NCBI GenBank assembly: GCA_963807355.1
Contig: CAWEBX010000004.1
Span: 1 to 64,000, forward strand
Length of the DNA stretch: 64,000 nt
Origin: Nitrobacter sp963807355
GTDB taxonomy: Bacteria > Pseudomonadota > Alphaproteobacteria > Rhizobiales > Xanthobacteraceae
Reading direction: 5' to 3'
Shown: piece by piece, positions 18,404 through 28,330 of the stretch
Numbering within the stretch: position 1 is the stretch's first letter
Layout: every line of letters begins with the position of its first letter
The notes under the pieces: model-generated
What the model saw: only the letters and a program-made list of their open reading frames with translations
The model's database searches: none
Told to the model about the DNA's origin: nothing
Position numbers and translations under genes: made by a program

Positions 18404-19234
18404 ATGGCGATCCAGCACGTCAATTCGCAGAATCCGAAACTTGCTGCGCTCGATCCGATCTGGGATCGCATCCGCAGCGAGGCCGAAGACATCGTTCGCC
18501 GCGAACCTGAGCTGGCGTCCTTTATCTATTCGTCCGTTCTTCATCATGATCGGCTTGAGGCTGCGGTGGTGCATCGCGTCGCAGGGCGGCTGGACCATTC
18601 GGCCTTGTCAGGCGACCTGATCCGCCAGACCTTCGATGAGGCGCTCCGCGACGATCCCGATATCGGCAACGCGTTCCGCGCCGATCTGGTGGCGGTGTTC
18701 GACCGCGACCCCGCGACGTCGCGGTTCATCGATCCGCTGCTCTACTTCAAAGGCTTTCATGCCATCCAGACCCACCGCCTCGCGCACTGGCTCCAAAAGA
18801 AAGGCCGCAAGGATTTTGCCTATTACCTGCAGAGCCGTTCTTCCTCGGTGTTCCAGGTCGACGTTAATCCCGCCGCCAAGATCGGCCGTGGAATTTTCCT
18901 CGATCATGCGACCGGCTTCGTCGTCGGTGAGACCGCGGTCATTGAGGATGACGTGTCGATCCTGCATGGCGTGACGCTCGGTGGTACCGGCAAGGAAAAT
19001 GAGGACCGCCATCCGAAGATCCGCCACGGCGTAATGATCGGTGCCGGCGCGAAAATCCTTGGCAACATCGAGGTCGGACATTGCGCGCGCATCGCGGCCG
19101 GATCGGTCGTCGTGAAACCGGTGCCGCACAATGTCACCGTCGCAGGCGTCCCAGCCAGAACGGTCGGTCCGGCCGGCTGCTCGGAGCCCTCGCGCACGAT
19201 GAACCAGATGCTGAATGCGACACCAGAATCATAA
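18404..19234 (+). CDS. cysE: Serine O-acetyltransferase
   Basis: CysE makes O-acetylserine from serine and acetyl-CoA, the first step of cysteine synthesis. The 276-residue protein has the helical N-terminal domain ('IWDRIRSEAEDIVRREPELAS', 'SFIYSSVLHHDRLE') and a left-handed beta-helix of hexapeptide repeats from about residue 150. Catalytic and acceptor-site motifs are seen: 'GIFLDHATGFVVGETAVIED' and 'ILHGVTLGGTGKEN'. The C-terminal tail, where cysteine feedback acts, is present. The 246-base upstream gap contains an AT-rich stretch (TTGACG near 18190) but no confident promoter. Confidence 0.97.
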   Translation: MAIQHVNSQNPKLAALDPIWDRIRSEAEDIVRREPELASFIYSSVLHHDRLEAAVVHRVAGRLDHSALSGDLIRQTFDEALRDDPDIGNAFRADLVAVFDRDPATSRFIDPLLYFKGFHAIQTHRLAHWLQKKGRKDFAYYLQSRSSSVFQVDVNPAAKIGRGIFLDHATGFVVGETAVIEDDVSILHGVTLGGTGKENEDRHPKIRHGVMIGAGAKILGNIEVGHCARIAAGSVVVKPVPHNVTVAGVPARTVGPAGCSEPSRTMNQMLNATPES

Positions 19235-19372
19235 GCTTGCCAGCGTTCTTTCGAATCTGAAGTTCGCGGGGGCGCAGTGCAGCGGCGAACTTGGCTGCAA
19301 ACACCGACGAACCCGAAAATAGGAATCGATTTTCGGACGAGATAATGCGTGATTAAAAGTATATAGCCCGGA

Positions 19373-19435
19373 GCATGATCCCAACCTGAAGGGCCATGCC
19401 AGCGCAAAGTGGAAACCGGTTTCGGACAAGATCGT
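19373..19435. repeat. Dispersed palindromic repeat (GAGCATGATC...GATCGTGCTC type)
   Basis: GAGCATGATCC and AAGATCGTGCTC bracket 'AAAGTGGAAACCGGTTTCGG'. This is a repeat type I associate with Bradyrhizobium-like genomes, able to fold into a long hairpin. It lies in the 322-base gap between cysE and the DUF3126 gene, where I see no other feature. Confidence 0.7.
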
Positions 19436-19556
19436 GCTCGATCCAAAGATTTAAACAAAGTTTATTCAACGCAGTTGATCGGACCCCGGAGTCAGAACTC
19501 TGCGGAGTTGAATGAGACTGTAGAACCCTGCGAACCCCTCACATCTGGAGACTGCC

Positions 19557-19775
19557 GTGAACGTTCAGGAAGTCAGGAAACTCGACGCCTACCTCAAGCG
19601 TGTGTTCGGCAACCCCAGGATTCGAGTGGTGCCGCGTCCAAAGAAGGACAACTCGGCCGAGGTCTATATCGGCGAGGAGTTTATTGGCGTGCTATTCGTC
19701 GATGACGAGGACGACGATCGCTCGTTTCAGTTTCAGATGGCTATTCTTGAGGAGGATTTGGCCGACGTCGGTTAA
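19557..19775 (+). CDS. DUF3126 family protein
   Basis: GTG 19557 gives a 72-residue acidic protein: 'NVQEVRKLDAYLKRVFGNP', 'RVVPRPKKDNSAEVYIGEEF', 'GVLFVDDEDDDRSFQFQMA' and 'ILEEDL'. Length and motifs match DUF3126, small proteins conserved in alphaproteobacteria and often found after cysE, as here. The function is unknown. Confidence 0.92.
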   Translation: MNVQEVRKLDAYLKRVFGNPRIRVVPRPKKDNSAEVYIGEEFIGVLFVDDEDDDRSFQFQMAILEEDLADVG

Positions 19776-19784
19776 TTGTCGAAG

Positions 19785-20492
19785 CTAGTTTTGCAGCGGG
19801 TGCAGTTGCTGCACGAGCTGCTCCATCGCACCGGCAACGTCGCGCCATTCTGTTAGCCATTGCCGTGGAAAGCGGAACGTCAGGTCGGCGCTCCCGATCC
19901 GGCGTTCGCTCAGGCACATGCCCGGCGTCATAGCATCGCGGGTACATCGCGCCACTAGAGCGGGCGTCTGCGCCATGAGCAGGTCCTCGCCCGCATACGG
20001 CGTTCCGTCGCGGAATGCACGTATCGATAGCCCGTCCTGAGACGGTGTGTGAGTGGCATTAAGATAACGCGGATAGATGGTCCGCACGAGGATATCCGGT
20101 GCCAGCGAATCGTGATGGACGGAAATCGACAGGAAGATGCGGTCGATCGGCTGCGGTCCATCGTCGGCGGTCTCGGCGGTGACATGTCTCGGTGCATCCG
20201 GCGTTGCCAGCGAAGGATAGAGGAAATTCAGATCGATGCGTTCCTGCGGCCCCGAATGTCTCTGAATTTTCACACGGAAGGCGCGCTTCGGCACATTGAA
20301 CACGGTTTGCCCGATGCTGACCGGTAATCGCTCATTGTTGTCAGGCGCTTTGGGAGTCCAGGTTGGCCACAACAAATAGGCGACCGCGGTGATCGCGGGC
20401 ATCGCTATCATCACGGCTGCGAGTAGCGGGATCAGATGACCGGTCGGCGGTTTCCCGCGCGACCGGCGCGGGGCGGACGACAGCATGGCCAT
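19785..20492 (-). CDS. Conserved hypothetical single-span membrane protein
   Basis: The 235-residue protein has a basic N-terminus (APRRSRGKPP), one membrane helix 'LIPLLAAVMIAMPAITAVAYLLW', and a large predicted periplasmic domain containing 'DLNFLYPSL', 'IFLSISVHHDSL', 'LVRTIYPRYL' and two cysteines (RCTRDAMTPGMC) that may bond. It is transcribed toward DUF3126 and ends ten bases from that gene's stop. I do not recognise a family. Confidence 0.7.
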   Translation of the reverse strand: MAMLSSAPRRSRGKPPTGHLIPLLAAVMIAMPAITAVAYLLWPTWTPKAPDNNERLPVSIGQTVFNVPKRAFRVKIQRHSGPQERIDLNFLYPSLATPDAPRHVTAETADDGPQPIDRIFLSISVHHDSLAPDILVRTIYPRYLNATHTPSQDGLSIRAFRDGTPYAGEDLLMAQTPALVARCTRDAMTPGMCLSERRIGSADLTFRFPRQWLTEWRDVAGAMEQLVQQLHPLQN

Positions 20493-20682
20493 GCGACGGA
20501 CATTTCCGAAACGACGAATCAGCCGCGACTATGCCACGCAATGTGGAGTTTTCATGCGAGGTCAGTCGTACTGTGCCGGTGCGCAAGGTTGGTGCGCGCG
20601 CGTCTTGTTAACCCTTTCTTAAGGATAGGGTGGCGAGGCAAGCAGCATTTTGCGAAGGAGGGGACGCCGTAATCGTGAACGG

Positions 20683-21024
20683 ATGTCCTTTTCGATGTCG
20701 CCGGATGCAGTGAATTCCTTCTTTTCCCTGTGCATCGGATTCGCCATCGCAGGCGCGCTCGCCAGCGGCTATCAGGCGTTCGTCAAACGCCCCGCCGGCT
20801 TCGGATTGCTGCAGCAGGGTGTTGTTGCTAGGGCATTTGCTGCGGTTCCATTCCTGGTCTTCGCTGCGCCCTTCATCATCATGCGCAATACACTTCGCGG
20901 ACGACGCATCGAGCGGCGCCGTTTTGAGTTCGTCATGATGGCGACCGTGATCGCGGGTTTCTGGAGCCTGATGTCTGGCACCTGCGTGGTCATGACGCTG
21001 AAGGCGGTCGGGTTGCTCGCCTGA
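20683..21024 (+). CDS. Small membrane protein of unknown function
   Basis: ATG 20683 gives 113 residues with three hydrophobic segments: 'FFSLCIGFAIAGALASGY', 'AFAAVPFLVFAAPFIIM' and 'ATVIAGFWSLMSGTCVVM'. A conserved-looking basic loop 'RNTLRGRRIERRRFEF' lies between the last two. I believe this corresponds to an uncharacterised family of rhizobial membrane proteins (possibly DUF6949), but the name is from memory. It is divergent from the gene at 19785. Confidence 0.7.
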   Translation: MSFSMSPDAVNSFFSLCIGFAIAGALASGYQAFVKRPAGFGLLQQGVVARAFAAVPFLVFAAPFIIMRNTLRGRRIERRRFEFVMMATVIAGFWSLMSGTCVVMTLKAVGLLA

Positions 21025-21048
21025 GCGCCGCCGTGGCATTGTCGCCTC

Positions 21049-21100
21049 TCAAGCGGGATGAGGAAAAGTGTGTAGCGGTTTTCCGTCCGCATTTCCGCTC
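21049..21100. repeat. Degenerate copy of the dispersed repeat
   Basis: 'GGAAAAGTGTGTAGCGGTTTTCCG' is an inverted repeat resembling the centre of the GAGCATGATC-type dispersed repeat, with weaker flanks. It lies in the gap before the carbonic anhydrase gene. Confidence 0.45.
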
Positions 21101-21219
21101 AAAAATACTGGAATCGATCACGTTCATGATTTCGATCGATGCTGGTGGTCCTTCTAACATTGAAAGAACCCCTGCAACGGGATGCAAATGTCAGAATCGG
21201 ACTGCTGGCAGGAGGCGTT

Positions 21220-21750
21220 ATGGCGATTTACGAACTCGATGGGCAGGTGCCCGACCTGCCGGAAAGCGGGCGCTATTTCATCGCTGAAACCGCCGCGGTA
21301 ATCGGCAGGGTTCGCCTCCGCGACAATGCGAGCGTGTGGTTCGGTGCGGTGCTGCGCGGCGATAACGAATGGATCGAAGTTGGAGAGGGTTCCAACGTTC
21401 AGGACGGGAGCACCTGCCATACCGACGAGGGGTTTCCGCTGACGATAGGAAGCAACTGCACGATCGGCCATAACGTTATTCTGCACGGCTGCACCATCGA
21501 AAATGGTGCGCTGATCGGTATGGGTTCGATCGTCATGAATGGCGCGCGCATCGGTCGCGGCTGCATCGTCGGCGCCGGCGCGCTCATTACCGAAGGCAAG
21601 CAGTTTGCGGAGTACTCTCTCATTGTCGGCGCGCCGGCGCGCGCGATCCGCACGCTTGAGTCTTCTGAAATCGAGGCGATGGGAAGCGGCGCGAAATTCT
21701 ACGCCGCGAACGGCCTGCGCTTCGGAAAAGGCCTGAAGCGAATCGGCTGA
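21220..21750 (+). CDS. Gamma-carbonic anhydrase-like protein
   Basis: ATG 21220 (MAIYELDGQVPDL), just after a GGAGG site, gives 176 residues. The protein is a left-handed beta-helix with hexapeptide repeats; the three zinc-ligand histidines expected in gamma-CAs appear in 'STCHTDEGFP' and 'GHNVILHGC'. Also seen are 'VWFGAVLRGDNEWIEVGEGS' and 'VGAPARAIR'. Family members hydrate CO2 or bind other small molecules; activity of this branch (YrdA/PaaY-like) varies. It is monocistronic or linked to the FKBP gene 94 bases downstream. Confidence 0.93.
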   Translation: MAIYELDGQVPDLPESGRYFIAETAAVIGRVRLRDNASVWFGAVLRGDNEWIEVGEGSNVQDGSTCHTDEGFPLTIGSNCTIGHNVILHGCTIENGALIGMGSIVMNGARIGRGCIVGAGALITEGKQFAEYSLIVGAPARAIRTLESSEIEAMGSGAKFYAANGLRFGKGLKRIG

Positions 21751-21843
21751 AATCCCCGGTGGAACTCGCTTGCAAAAAGCCGTGGTCGTCGCTTATTCCT
21801 TGGGCTAGATGTGGGCGCCGGTAACAGGCTGGAGAATGCAGCG

Positions 21844-22308
21844 ATGCTGGCGTTTCGATGTGCGGGCGTTTTGACATTTGCAATTGCGATTGCGTCGGGC
21901 GGAATCGTTCTGATCGATGCTCCGGCCACAGCAGCGGCCCAAACCGCGGAGAAAACCATGACAACAGCATCGGGTTTGCAGATCACGGACACCAAAGTTG
22001 GGGAGGGCCCTTCGCCTCAGCCGGGCCAGGTTTGCATCATGCATTACACCGGCTGGCTCTATAAGGACGGGCAGAAAGGTGACAAGTTTGACAGTTCGGT
22101 GGACCGCAACGAACCCTTCGAGTTTCCAATCGGAAAGCGTCGCGTGATCGCAGGTTGGGACGAAGGCGTCGCCACGATGAAGGTCGGCGGCAAGCGCACG
22201 CTGATCATTCCGCCGGAGCTCGGTTACGGAGCGCGCGGCGCCGGTGGTGTCATTCCGCCCAATGCAACGTTGATTTTTGACGTCGAGCTGCTCGGCCTGA
22301 AAGGCTGA
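21844..22308 (+). CDS. FKBP-type peptidyl-prolyl isomerase, exported
   Basis: ATG 21844 gives 154 residues with a Sec signal (MLAFRCAGVLTFAIAIASGG..., cleavage near ATAAAQ) and one complete FKBP domain: 'HYTGWLYKDGQKGDKFDSS', 'FEFPIGKRRVIAGWDEGVA', 'MKVGGKRTLIIPPELGYG' and 'GVIPPNATLIFDVELLGLK'. Active-site aromatic and Asp residues (Y, D, W) are in place. It helps fold proteins in the periplasm by isomerising Xaa-Pro bonds. A strong hairpin lies about 90 bases downstream. Confidence 0.95.
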   Translation: MLAFRCAGVLTFAIAIASGGIVLIDAPATAAAQTAEKTMTTASGLQITDTKVGEGPSPQPGQVCIMHYTGWLYKDGQKGDKFDSSVDRNEPFEFPIGKRRVIAGWDEGVATMKVGGKRTLIIPPELGYGARGAGGVIPPNATLIFDVELLGLKG

Positions 22309-22396
22309 GCCGCTTCGCGCGGCCGTCGTTTCGCGCGGTAGCGCACTGATCCGTTCTTGGCCTTATAACGTGCCCTGAAGCTTTCCTGAAAAGGGT

Positions 22397-22427
22397 GCGG
22401 CCAGCCTCTTGGGGGAAGGCTGGCCGC
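22397..22427. terminator. Hairpin between convergent genes
   Basis: GCGGCCAGCCT and AGGCTGGCCGC form a perfect 11-bp stem with a nine-base loop, midway between the convergent FKBP and BTLCP genes. It is well placed to stop transcription from both sides, though neither strand has a good T-run. Confidence 0.5.
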
Positions 22428-22488
22428 GCGCGAGCCGGTCTGGGGACGGGGAGGGGTATGACCGGGTCGCGGGTCTCTTGTTTGTTGT

Positions 22489-23109
22489 CTACCGAGAACT
22501 GGCCGTCGCAACCGCCGGGTGGTTATCGTCCAGCGCAACCCAGACATCGGGGTCGCTTTGCGATTGTCGTTTCATGAAGCGGTAGCCGGTCTGCATCCAG
22601 GCCAGGACGTCTTCATTCTGGTTGTCGAGAATGAACTCCCCCTTGTCTGTTTTAACGGTCAGGACGGCATGGCCATCGCCCTGCTTGTCGCGGACCACCG
22701 TGACCAGCAACGCCTCACGCGGCCACCCAGCGTCGATCAGCATCTTGCGCTTCAACAGGACATAGTCCTCGCAATCCCCGTGGCCGTCGGTGGGAAGCGA
22801 CCACTTTTCGACGACGCCCCAATGATCCTTGTCCGTCATCGGTTTGACGGTTTCGTTGACCCAGCGGTTGACCTTCAGGAGATCGCGCCAGGCGTCAGGC
22901 GTTAGGACGATATCACGCGGCTGCGTTGCGCCGGTGCGGCATTCCTTCGGATTGTCGCTGCAGAATTCAACCCAACCGATCGGCGCCCGAGTGGTGTCGC
23001 CGAGACTCGCATAGAGCTTTTCTGCTTCCGCGGCCCCCGCTGGCGTTGCCATTCCCCACAGGATGGCGCCAACCACCGCCAGTCCCATTCCCTGACCCCT
23101 GTTGAGCAT
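22489..23109 (-). CDS. Bacterial transglutaminase-like cysteine protease (BTLCP)
   Basis: ATG 23109 (MLNRGQGMGLAVVGAILWG) gives a signal peptide and about 180 mature residues. The papain-like catalytic triad is visible: Cys in 'THGDCEDYVLLK'-like 'DGHGDCEDYVLLKR', His in 'GDGHAVLTVKTDKG' and Asp in 'FILDNQNEDVLAW'. 'WVNETVKPMTDKDHWGV' is also typical. BTLCPs include LapG-type periplasmic proteases that cut large adhesins, but no LapD or adhesin gene lies here, and many rhizobial members are orphans, so the target is unknown. Confidence 0.9.
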   Translation of the reverse strand: MLNRGQGMGLAVVGAILWGMATPAGAAEAEKLYASLGDTTRAPIGWVEFCSDNPKECRTGATQPRDIVLTPDAWRDLLKVNRWVNETVKPMTDKDHWGVVEKWSLPTDGHGDCEDYVLLKRKMLIDAGWPREALLVTVVRDKQGDGHAVLTVKTDKGEFILDNQNEDVLAWMQTGYRFMKRQSQSDPDVWVALDDNHPAVATASSR

Positions 23110-23215
23110 TGTGGCCCCCGTTTCTTGTTGGGACCACATTTCGCACAAAGGATTTGCGCCGGCGCTAAATGCTCGAAGTGCATTCGATGCAAATGCGAGC
23201 AAAGTTCGCCGCTAA

Positions 23216-23310
23216 TTGAATCCGTACTTGAATCGAAATTGACTCAAATTTTAGCGATCATCATCGATTCAAATTTTAGATATTAGCGATTGAAACCCGA
23301 TTAAATCGCG
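23216..23310. repeat. AT-rich stretch with short direct repeats
   Basis: 'TCAAATTTTAG' occurs twice, about 27 bases apart, with further copies of TTGAATCG/GATTGAAA-like words around them. The stretch is much AT-richer than its surroundings and lies upstream of the BTLCP gene. It could be a regulator binding region or a promoter zone; nothing in it codes. Confidence 0.45.
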
Positions 23311-23404
23311 GTTTTTCGTATCGGAACGCGCCTGCCGTTAACCTAAAGATCGCGGGCTTCTGCCGTGGCAGAAGCGGACAACGAGAATCGCAAGGCGGGG
23401 GTTT

Positions 23405-23617
23405 GCGAGAATGGCCGTTTACCGGGCGGTGACGTTATCTTCGAGAGTCCTGCTCGTGAATAAAATCGAGCGCGAACGGCGGATGGCGCTGCGCCTCGGA
23501 CAGCGTCGAGTAAAGCGTGTCAGTAAGGCATTTTCTGCCTGCAACCCCAAGGGCTGCGACACGCTCGTCGACAAATCTTTTCGCGGGCGCGACCATGACC
23601 GGGGTAATTCCGTTCAC
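23405..23617 (-). pseudogene. Possible remnant sharing its 3' end with the PilZ gene
   Basis: A 60-codon minus-strand frame (23435-23617) ends 'FALDFIHEQDSRR'. Both this end and about 25 bases after the stop match the end of the PilZ gene at 23810 ('FALEFIHEQHPD...'), with small gaps. The N-terminal 35 residues show no PilZ motif. It is best read as a leftover of a second PilZ gene, or a short real protein whose tail was copied from its neighbour. The gap 23618-23809 holds nothing I can support. Confidence 0.4.
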
Positions 23618-23809
23618 AGGACCGTTTGATGTAACGAAGCGCCCGTGTAAACCGCTCGCCTATTTCAGCTGGGGCCCAGTAGAAGAATGTGCCGATGTCA
23701 CGCTGATCCCGACAGCACGCGTTCGTTCAGTCAGCACGGTCAAGTGCAAGGCGATTTTGGCTGGATTGCATGTTCTCAAAACTGAAAGCGGAGTTTTGGA
23801 GAATGGCGT

Positions 23810-24445
23810 TTACCGGCCGCTGACGCTGGCTTCCAGAGTATCGGGATGTTGCTCGTGAATGAACTCGAGCGCGAAGCCCTCTTCCAGATTGCGGACAACA
23901 CGGGCGAGCACCTTGCCGAGTGCGACCTTGGACTGTAGCGGGGGTCGTTTTTCGGCCGAGACGGCGGCTCCCGACATCGAAAGGTCGATGATCCGGCAAG
24001 TCAGCCTTGTGCCGTCTTCAAGTGTGAGGGTCGCGATGGGGTTGCGCGGCACGATGCGTTCGTGGCGACGGTCTTCCGGAAGATTGAGGATGTCGCGATT
24101 GGCGAGCCAGGTGAGTTGCGACGCCAGCTTGTCTCGTTTGCGGGGGGTCGCGCTGACGCTCATGGCGAACCCGCTGTCGATAATCCGGGTAATCTTGCCT
24201 TCGACCCGGCCGATGTGGTCGAGATAGACGATGACCCGGTCACCGACGTTGCCGATACCGGGCGCCAGCATGGCCAGCCCGCCGGGGGACATGTTGATAA
24301 CCTGGCACGGGAATTCGCGCCGATCCGGCAGCATATAGCGACCCAGCAGGTAAATCTTGACCCGCTGAAATCGCCGGCGCTCAACCGGCAGGTTCGAGAT
24401 TTTCTGCGCCAACGCCATAAATCGATCGGTCCGCGGGTCGACCAA
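23810..24445 (-). CDS. Protein with two PilZ domains (c-di-GMP receptor type)
   Basis: The 211 residues hold two tandem PilZ domains. Domain 1 (about 22-95) has the R-x-x-x-R motif 'RRRFQRVKI' and 'VINMSPGGLAML' (usual D/N-x-S-x-x-G). Domain 2 (about 124-205) has 'DRRHERIVPR' and 'IIDLSMSGAAVS'. Both motif pairs needed for cyclic-di-GMP binding are present, so it probably changes shape with c-di-GMP and acts on motility, adhesion or polysaccharide. It has no signal or other domain. ATG 24418 is a possible alternative start. No cyclase or phosphodiesterase gene is near. Confidence 0.9.
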   Translation of the reverse strand: MVDPRTDRFMALAQKISNLPVERRRFQRVKIYLLGRYMLPDRREFPCQVINMSPGGLAMLAPGIGNVGDRVIVYLDHIGRVEGKITRIIDSGFAMSVSATPRKRDKLASQLTWLANRDILNLPEDRRHERIVPRNPIATLTLEDGTRLTCRIIDLSMSGAAVSAEKRPPLQSKVALGKVLARVVRNLEEGFALEFIHEQHPDTLEASVSGR

Positions 24446-24647
24446 CAGTCGGTATGAATAAACCTTAAGGTTGTCAGGGTTAACGCGGCGTTAGCGTTTC
24501 CGAGCGGTATAGCCCGAACGCGACTGCACAAACTGGCCTCGACCGACACCAAGACGGCTCATGCCGCGTCTACGAGAGGCGCGACAAGGCTCGCTTCTTC
24601 GAGCACGGCCATATCTGGCGCGCTTACGATAGAGGATTGCGGCACGC

Positions 24648-25955
<1,308 letters not shown>

Positions 25956-26214
25956 GGGCGACCTTTGAGGTTTTCGGAGGTGATGCCGCGCTTTAGCAGA
26001 GCTCTCGGAAGGAGACAAACGGTGCGAATGGAAGGTCGAACCAGGACGTGTATTCATAATCCGGGATCGTCCACTTGTAAGGAGTAGAGCAGATACGGCC
26101 TGACCGGTCCCTGGAAACGTCTGCAATGACCGAAACCGACATTGACGCACACTGTTTCCTCTATAGGCTCCTCCGTGGCATTTGGGACGGACGGCGGCGC
26201 AGTAGGAGGTTCAG

Positions 26215-27705
26215 ATGGGTGACGAACCACGCGAGCGCCAAATTCCAAACAGGCGGGACGTCTTGTTGGCAAGCACCGCCCTGGCGGCTGCGTCAGCAAT
26301 TCCGGTGGCCGCATCGGATGCAGCCAACGCACAGCCCTGGCCGACACCGTCCGGTCCGCCTAACATCGTCAACTTCCTTGTCGATAACCTGGGGTATGGC
26401 GAATTGGGGTGCTACGGCGGTGGAATATTAAGGGGAGCAGATACCCGCCACATCGACGCCTTTGCAGGTGAAGGCATGAAGCTGCTCAACTTTGCACCCG
26501 AGGCCCAGTGCACGCCGTCTCGCTCCGCGCTGATGACGGGCCGCTATGCGATCCGGTCCGGTAATCACACAGTGGCCCTTCCTGGCGAGGAAGGCGGTCT
26601 CGTGGCATGGGAGCGAACGATAGGAGATGTGCTATCGGCGCGTGGATACGCAACCGCCTGCCTTGGTAAGTGGCACATCGGCGAGTCAGTTGGCCGGAGG
26701 CCGACCGATCACGGCCTTGAGGAATGGTACGGGCCGCCGCGCACATGGGACGAGTCGCTATGGCCGACCGATCCTTGGTACGATCCCAAGCGAGACGGCA
26801 CCAGCAACATGCTTGAAGCCCGCAAGGGCGACCGCGAGCCCCGCGCGGTCAAACAGCTTGATCTCAACGTAAGACGCGACGTCGACCGTGAGTTCCTGAC
26901 ACGCGGCAAGGCCTTCATGAAGCGCAGCGTAGACGCAGGAAAGCCGTTCTTCCTCTACTTCAACCACTCGTTGTTGCATATGCCGACAATTCCGCGGCCG
27001 GAATTCAAGGGAAAGTCAGGCCAAGGGGACTGGGCGGACTGCCTTCTTCAACTCGACTCCGACTTTGGCGAGATTCTGGATACGCTGAAGGAACTCAAGG
27101 TCGATGACAATACCATTGTAGTTTTCTCCGGAGATAACGGGCCGGAGGAATTGGAGACTTGGCGCGGCCATCCGGGCTTTTTTGACGGCTCCTATTTCAC
27201 GGGCATGGAGGGATCTCTCCGTACACCCTGTATCGTGCGTTATCCCGGCCGGGTACCGGCGGGAAAGCAAAGCAACGACATTGTCCATATTACCGACATG
27301 TTTACGACGCTGCTGCGATGGAGCGGGGCTGATGTGCCGACGGACCGCGTGATCGATAGCGTCGACCAGCGAAGCTTTCTCGAAGGAAAGCAGGAAAGTT
27401 CAGCGCGCTATGGCTTCCCTTACTGGATGGGCGACACGCTCTACGGCGTGAAGTGGCGCAACTTCAAGATGGTGCTTTATCTCCAGAAAGAGCTCACCGA
27501 GCCGGCATTGAAACTCGCGACGCCGCATGTAATCAACCTGATCGTCGATCCAAAGGAGCGCAAGGCGATCGATTTACCGTACATCCATTCTTGGACGGCC
27601 GCGCATTTCGGAAAAATCATGAAGGAGTTCGCGGCAAGCGTGAAACGCGAGTCGCTCATTCCAGCCGGCGCACCGCTCGACCATGTTCCTGTTCGAAAAA
27701 TCTAG
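26215..27705 (+). CDS. Tat-exported sulfatase (arylsulfatase family)
   Basis: ATG 26215 follows a good GGAGG site. The N-terminus (NRRDVLLASTALAAASAIPVAA) is a twin-arginine signal, so the folded enzyme is exported. 'CTPSRSALMTGRYAIRSG' contains the Cys (C-x-P-S-R) that is converted to formylglycine, the catalytic residue. 'LGKWHIGE', 'HSLLHMP' and 'VVFSGDNGPEE' supply further active-site and calcium ligands. The first metal motif reads 'VDNLGYGELG', with Asn where many relatives have a second Asp. No formylglycine-generating enzyme is in the window. It releases sulfate from organic sulfate esters; the substrate is unknown. Confidence 0.93.
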   Translation: MGDEPRERQIPNRRDVLLASTALAAASAIPVAASDAANAQPWPTPSGPPNIVNFLVDNLGYGELGCYGGGILRGADTRHIDAFAGEGMKLLNFAPEAQCTPSRSALMTGRYAIRSGNHTVALPGEEGGLVAWERTIGDVLSARGYATACLGKWHIGESVGRRPTDHGLEEWYGPPRTWDESLWPTDPWYDPKRDGTSNMLEARKGDREPRAVKQLDLNVRRDVDREFLTRGKAFMKRSVDAGKPFFLYFNHSLLHMPTIPRPEFKGKSGQGDWADCLLQLDSDFGEILDTLKELKVDDNTIVVFSGDNGPEELETWRGHPGFFDGSYFTGMEGSLRTPCIVRYPGRVPAGKQSNDIVHITDMFTTLLRWSGADVPTDRVIDSVDQRSFLEGKQESSARYGFPYWMGDTLYGVKWRNFKMVLYLQKELTEPALKLATPHVINLIVDPKERKAIDLPYIHSWTAAHFGKIMKEFAASVKRESLIPAGAPLDHVPVRKI

Positions 27706-27859
27706 GGAAAAAGTTGGACTTCAGCTTTTGGCTCCTTTCGGACCTGACGCGATCTCGGACTTGAGTCCGTTACGTGCATAGGCGGACAATCCGTCGGTCG
27801 TTCGAGTTCATGAGCACACGCCCTAGCGCCGCTCTCGCGAACGGCTTATCGTCATCCTC

Positions 27860-28204
27860 ATGCGTTTGAAATCGAGCATTTGGGTCGCCGCCTACCTGCG
27901 CCGTTGCCAGTCCGAGGGCGTTTTCGGAGCGGTATGCCGCCGGGGAGCTGATGAGGCCGGCGCTGTCTTCGTCAAACTGGCGTTTCTCGACGGCAATGCG
28001 ATGCTTTACGGCCCTGCGCCGCAGGCCGTATACGACGACAGCCGTCCCGTTGAGCGTGTATTCGCTCCGTCTTCAGCCGAGCCCATCGCCGAGCAGGCGG
28101 TCGATGAGCGCCTGGAGAGAGAAGTTCGGTTCGATCCGGATGCCTGGATCGTTGAAATCGAAGACAAAGCAGGGCGGCACTTTCTCGACCTGGCGGCGAA
28201 ATAA
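27860..28204 (+). CDS. DUF1491 family protein
   Basis: The 114-residue product opens 'MRLKSSIWVAAYLRRCQSEG' and contains 'GAVFVKLAFLDGNAMLYGPAP', 'DERLEREVRFDPDAWIVEIED' and the final 'HFLDLA'. This is the DUF1491 pattern found almost only in alphaproteobacteria. The function is unknown. The ATG is preceded by only a weak ribosome site. Confidence 0.92.
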   Translation: MRLKSSIWVAAYLRRCQSEGVFGAVCRRGADEAGAVFVKLAFLDGNAMLYGPAPQAVYDDSRPVERVFAPSSAEPIAEQAVDERLEREVRFDPDAWIVEIEDKAGRHFLDLAAK

Positions 28205-28330
28205 TGAATTCAGCTTACAGACGTCGCCGCGACGGTGGGCCGCAGCTTTGTGACTCGATAAGACTTTTCTTTTGACCGGAGCTACCCATTTTAAGGGGCA
28301 GATCCTGCCGAAAAGAAAAAGGAACAACTT

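Noticed and set aside
26215..27705. Alkaline phosphatase or phosphonate hydrolase instead of a sulfatase
   Set aside because: The C-T-P-S-R formylglycine motif with 'LMTGRY' behind it is specific to sulfatases and the length fits, so the sulfatase call is kept.
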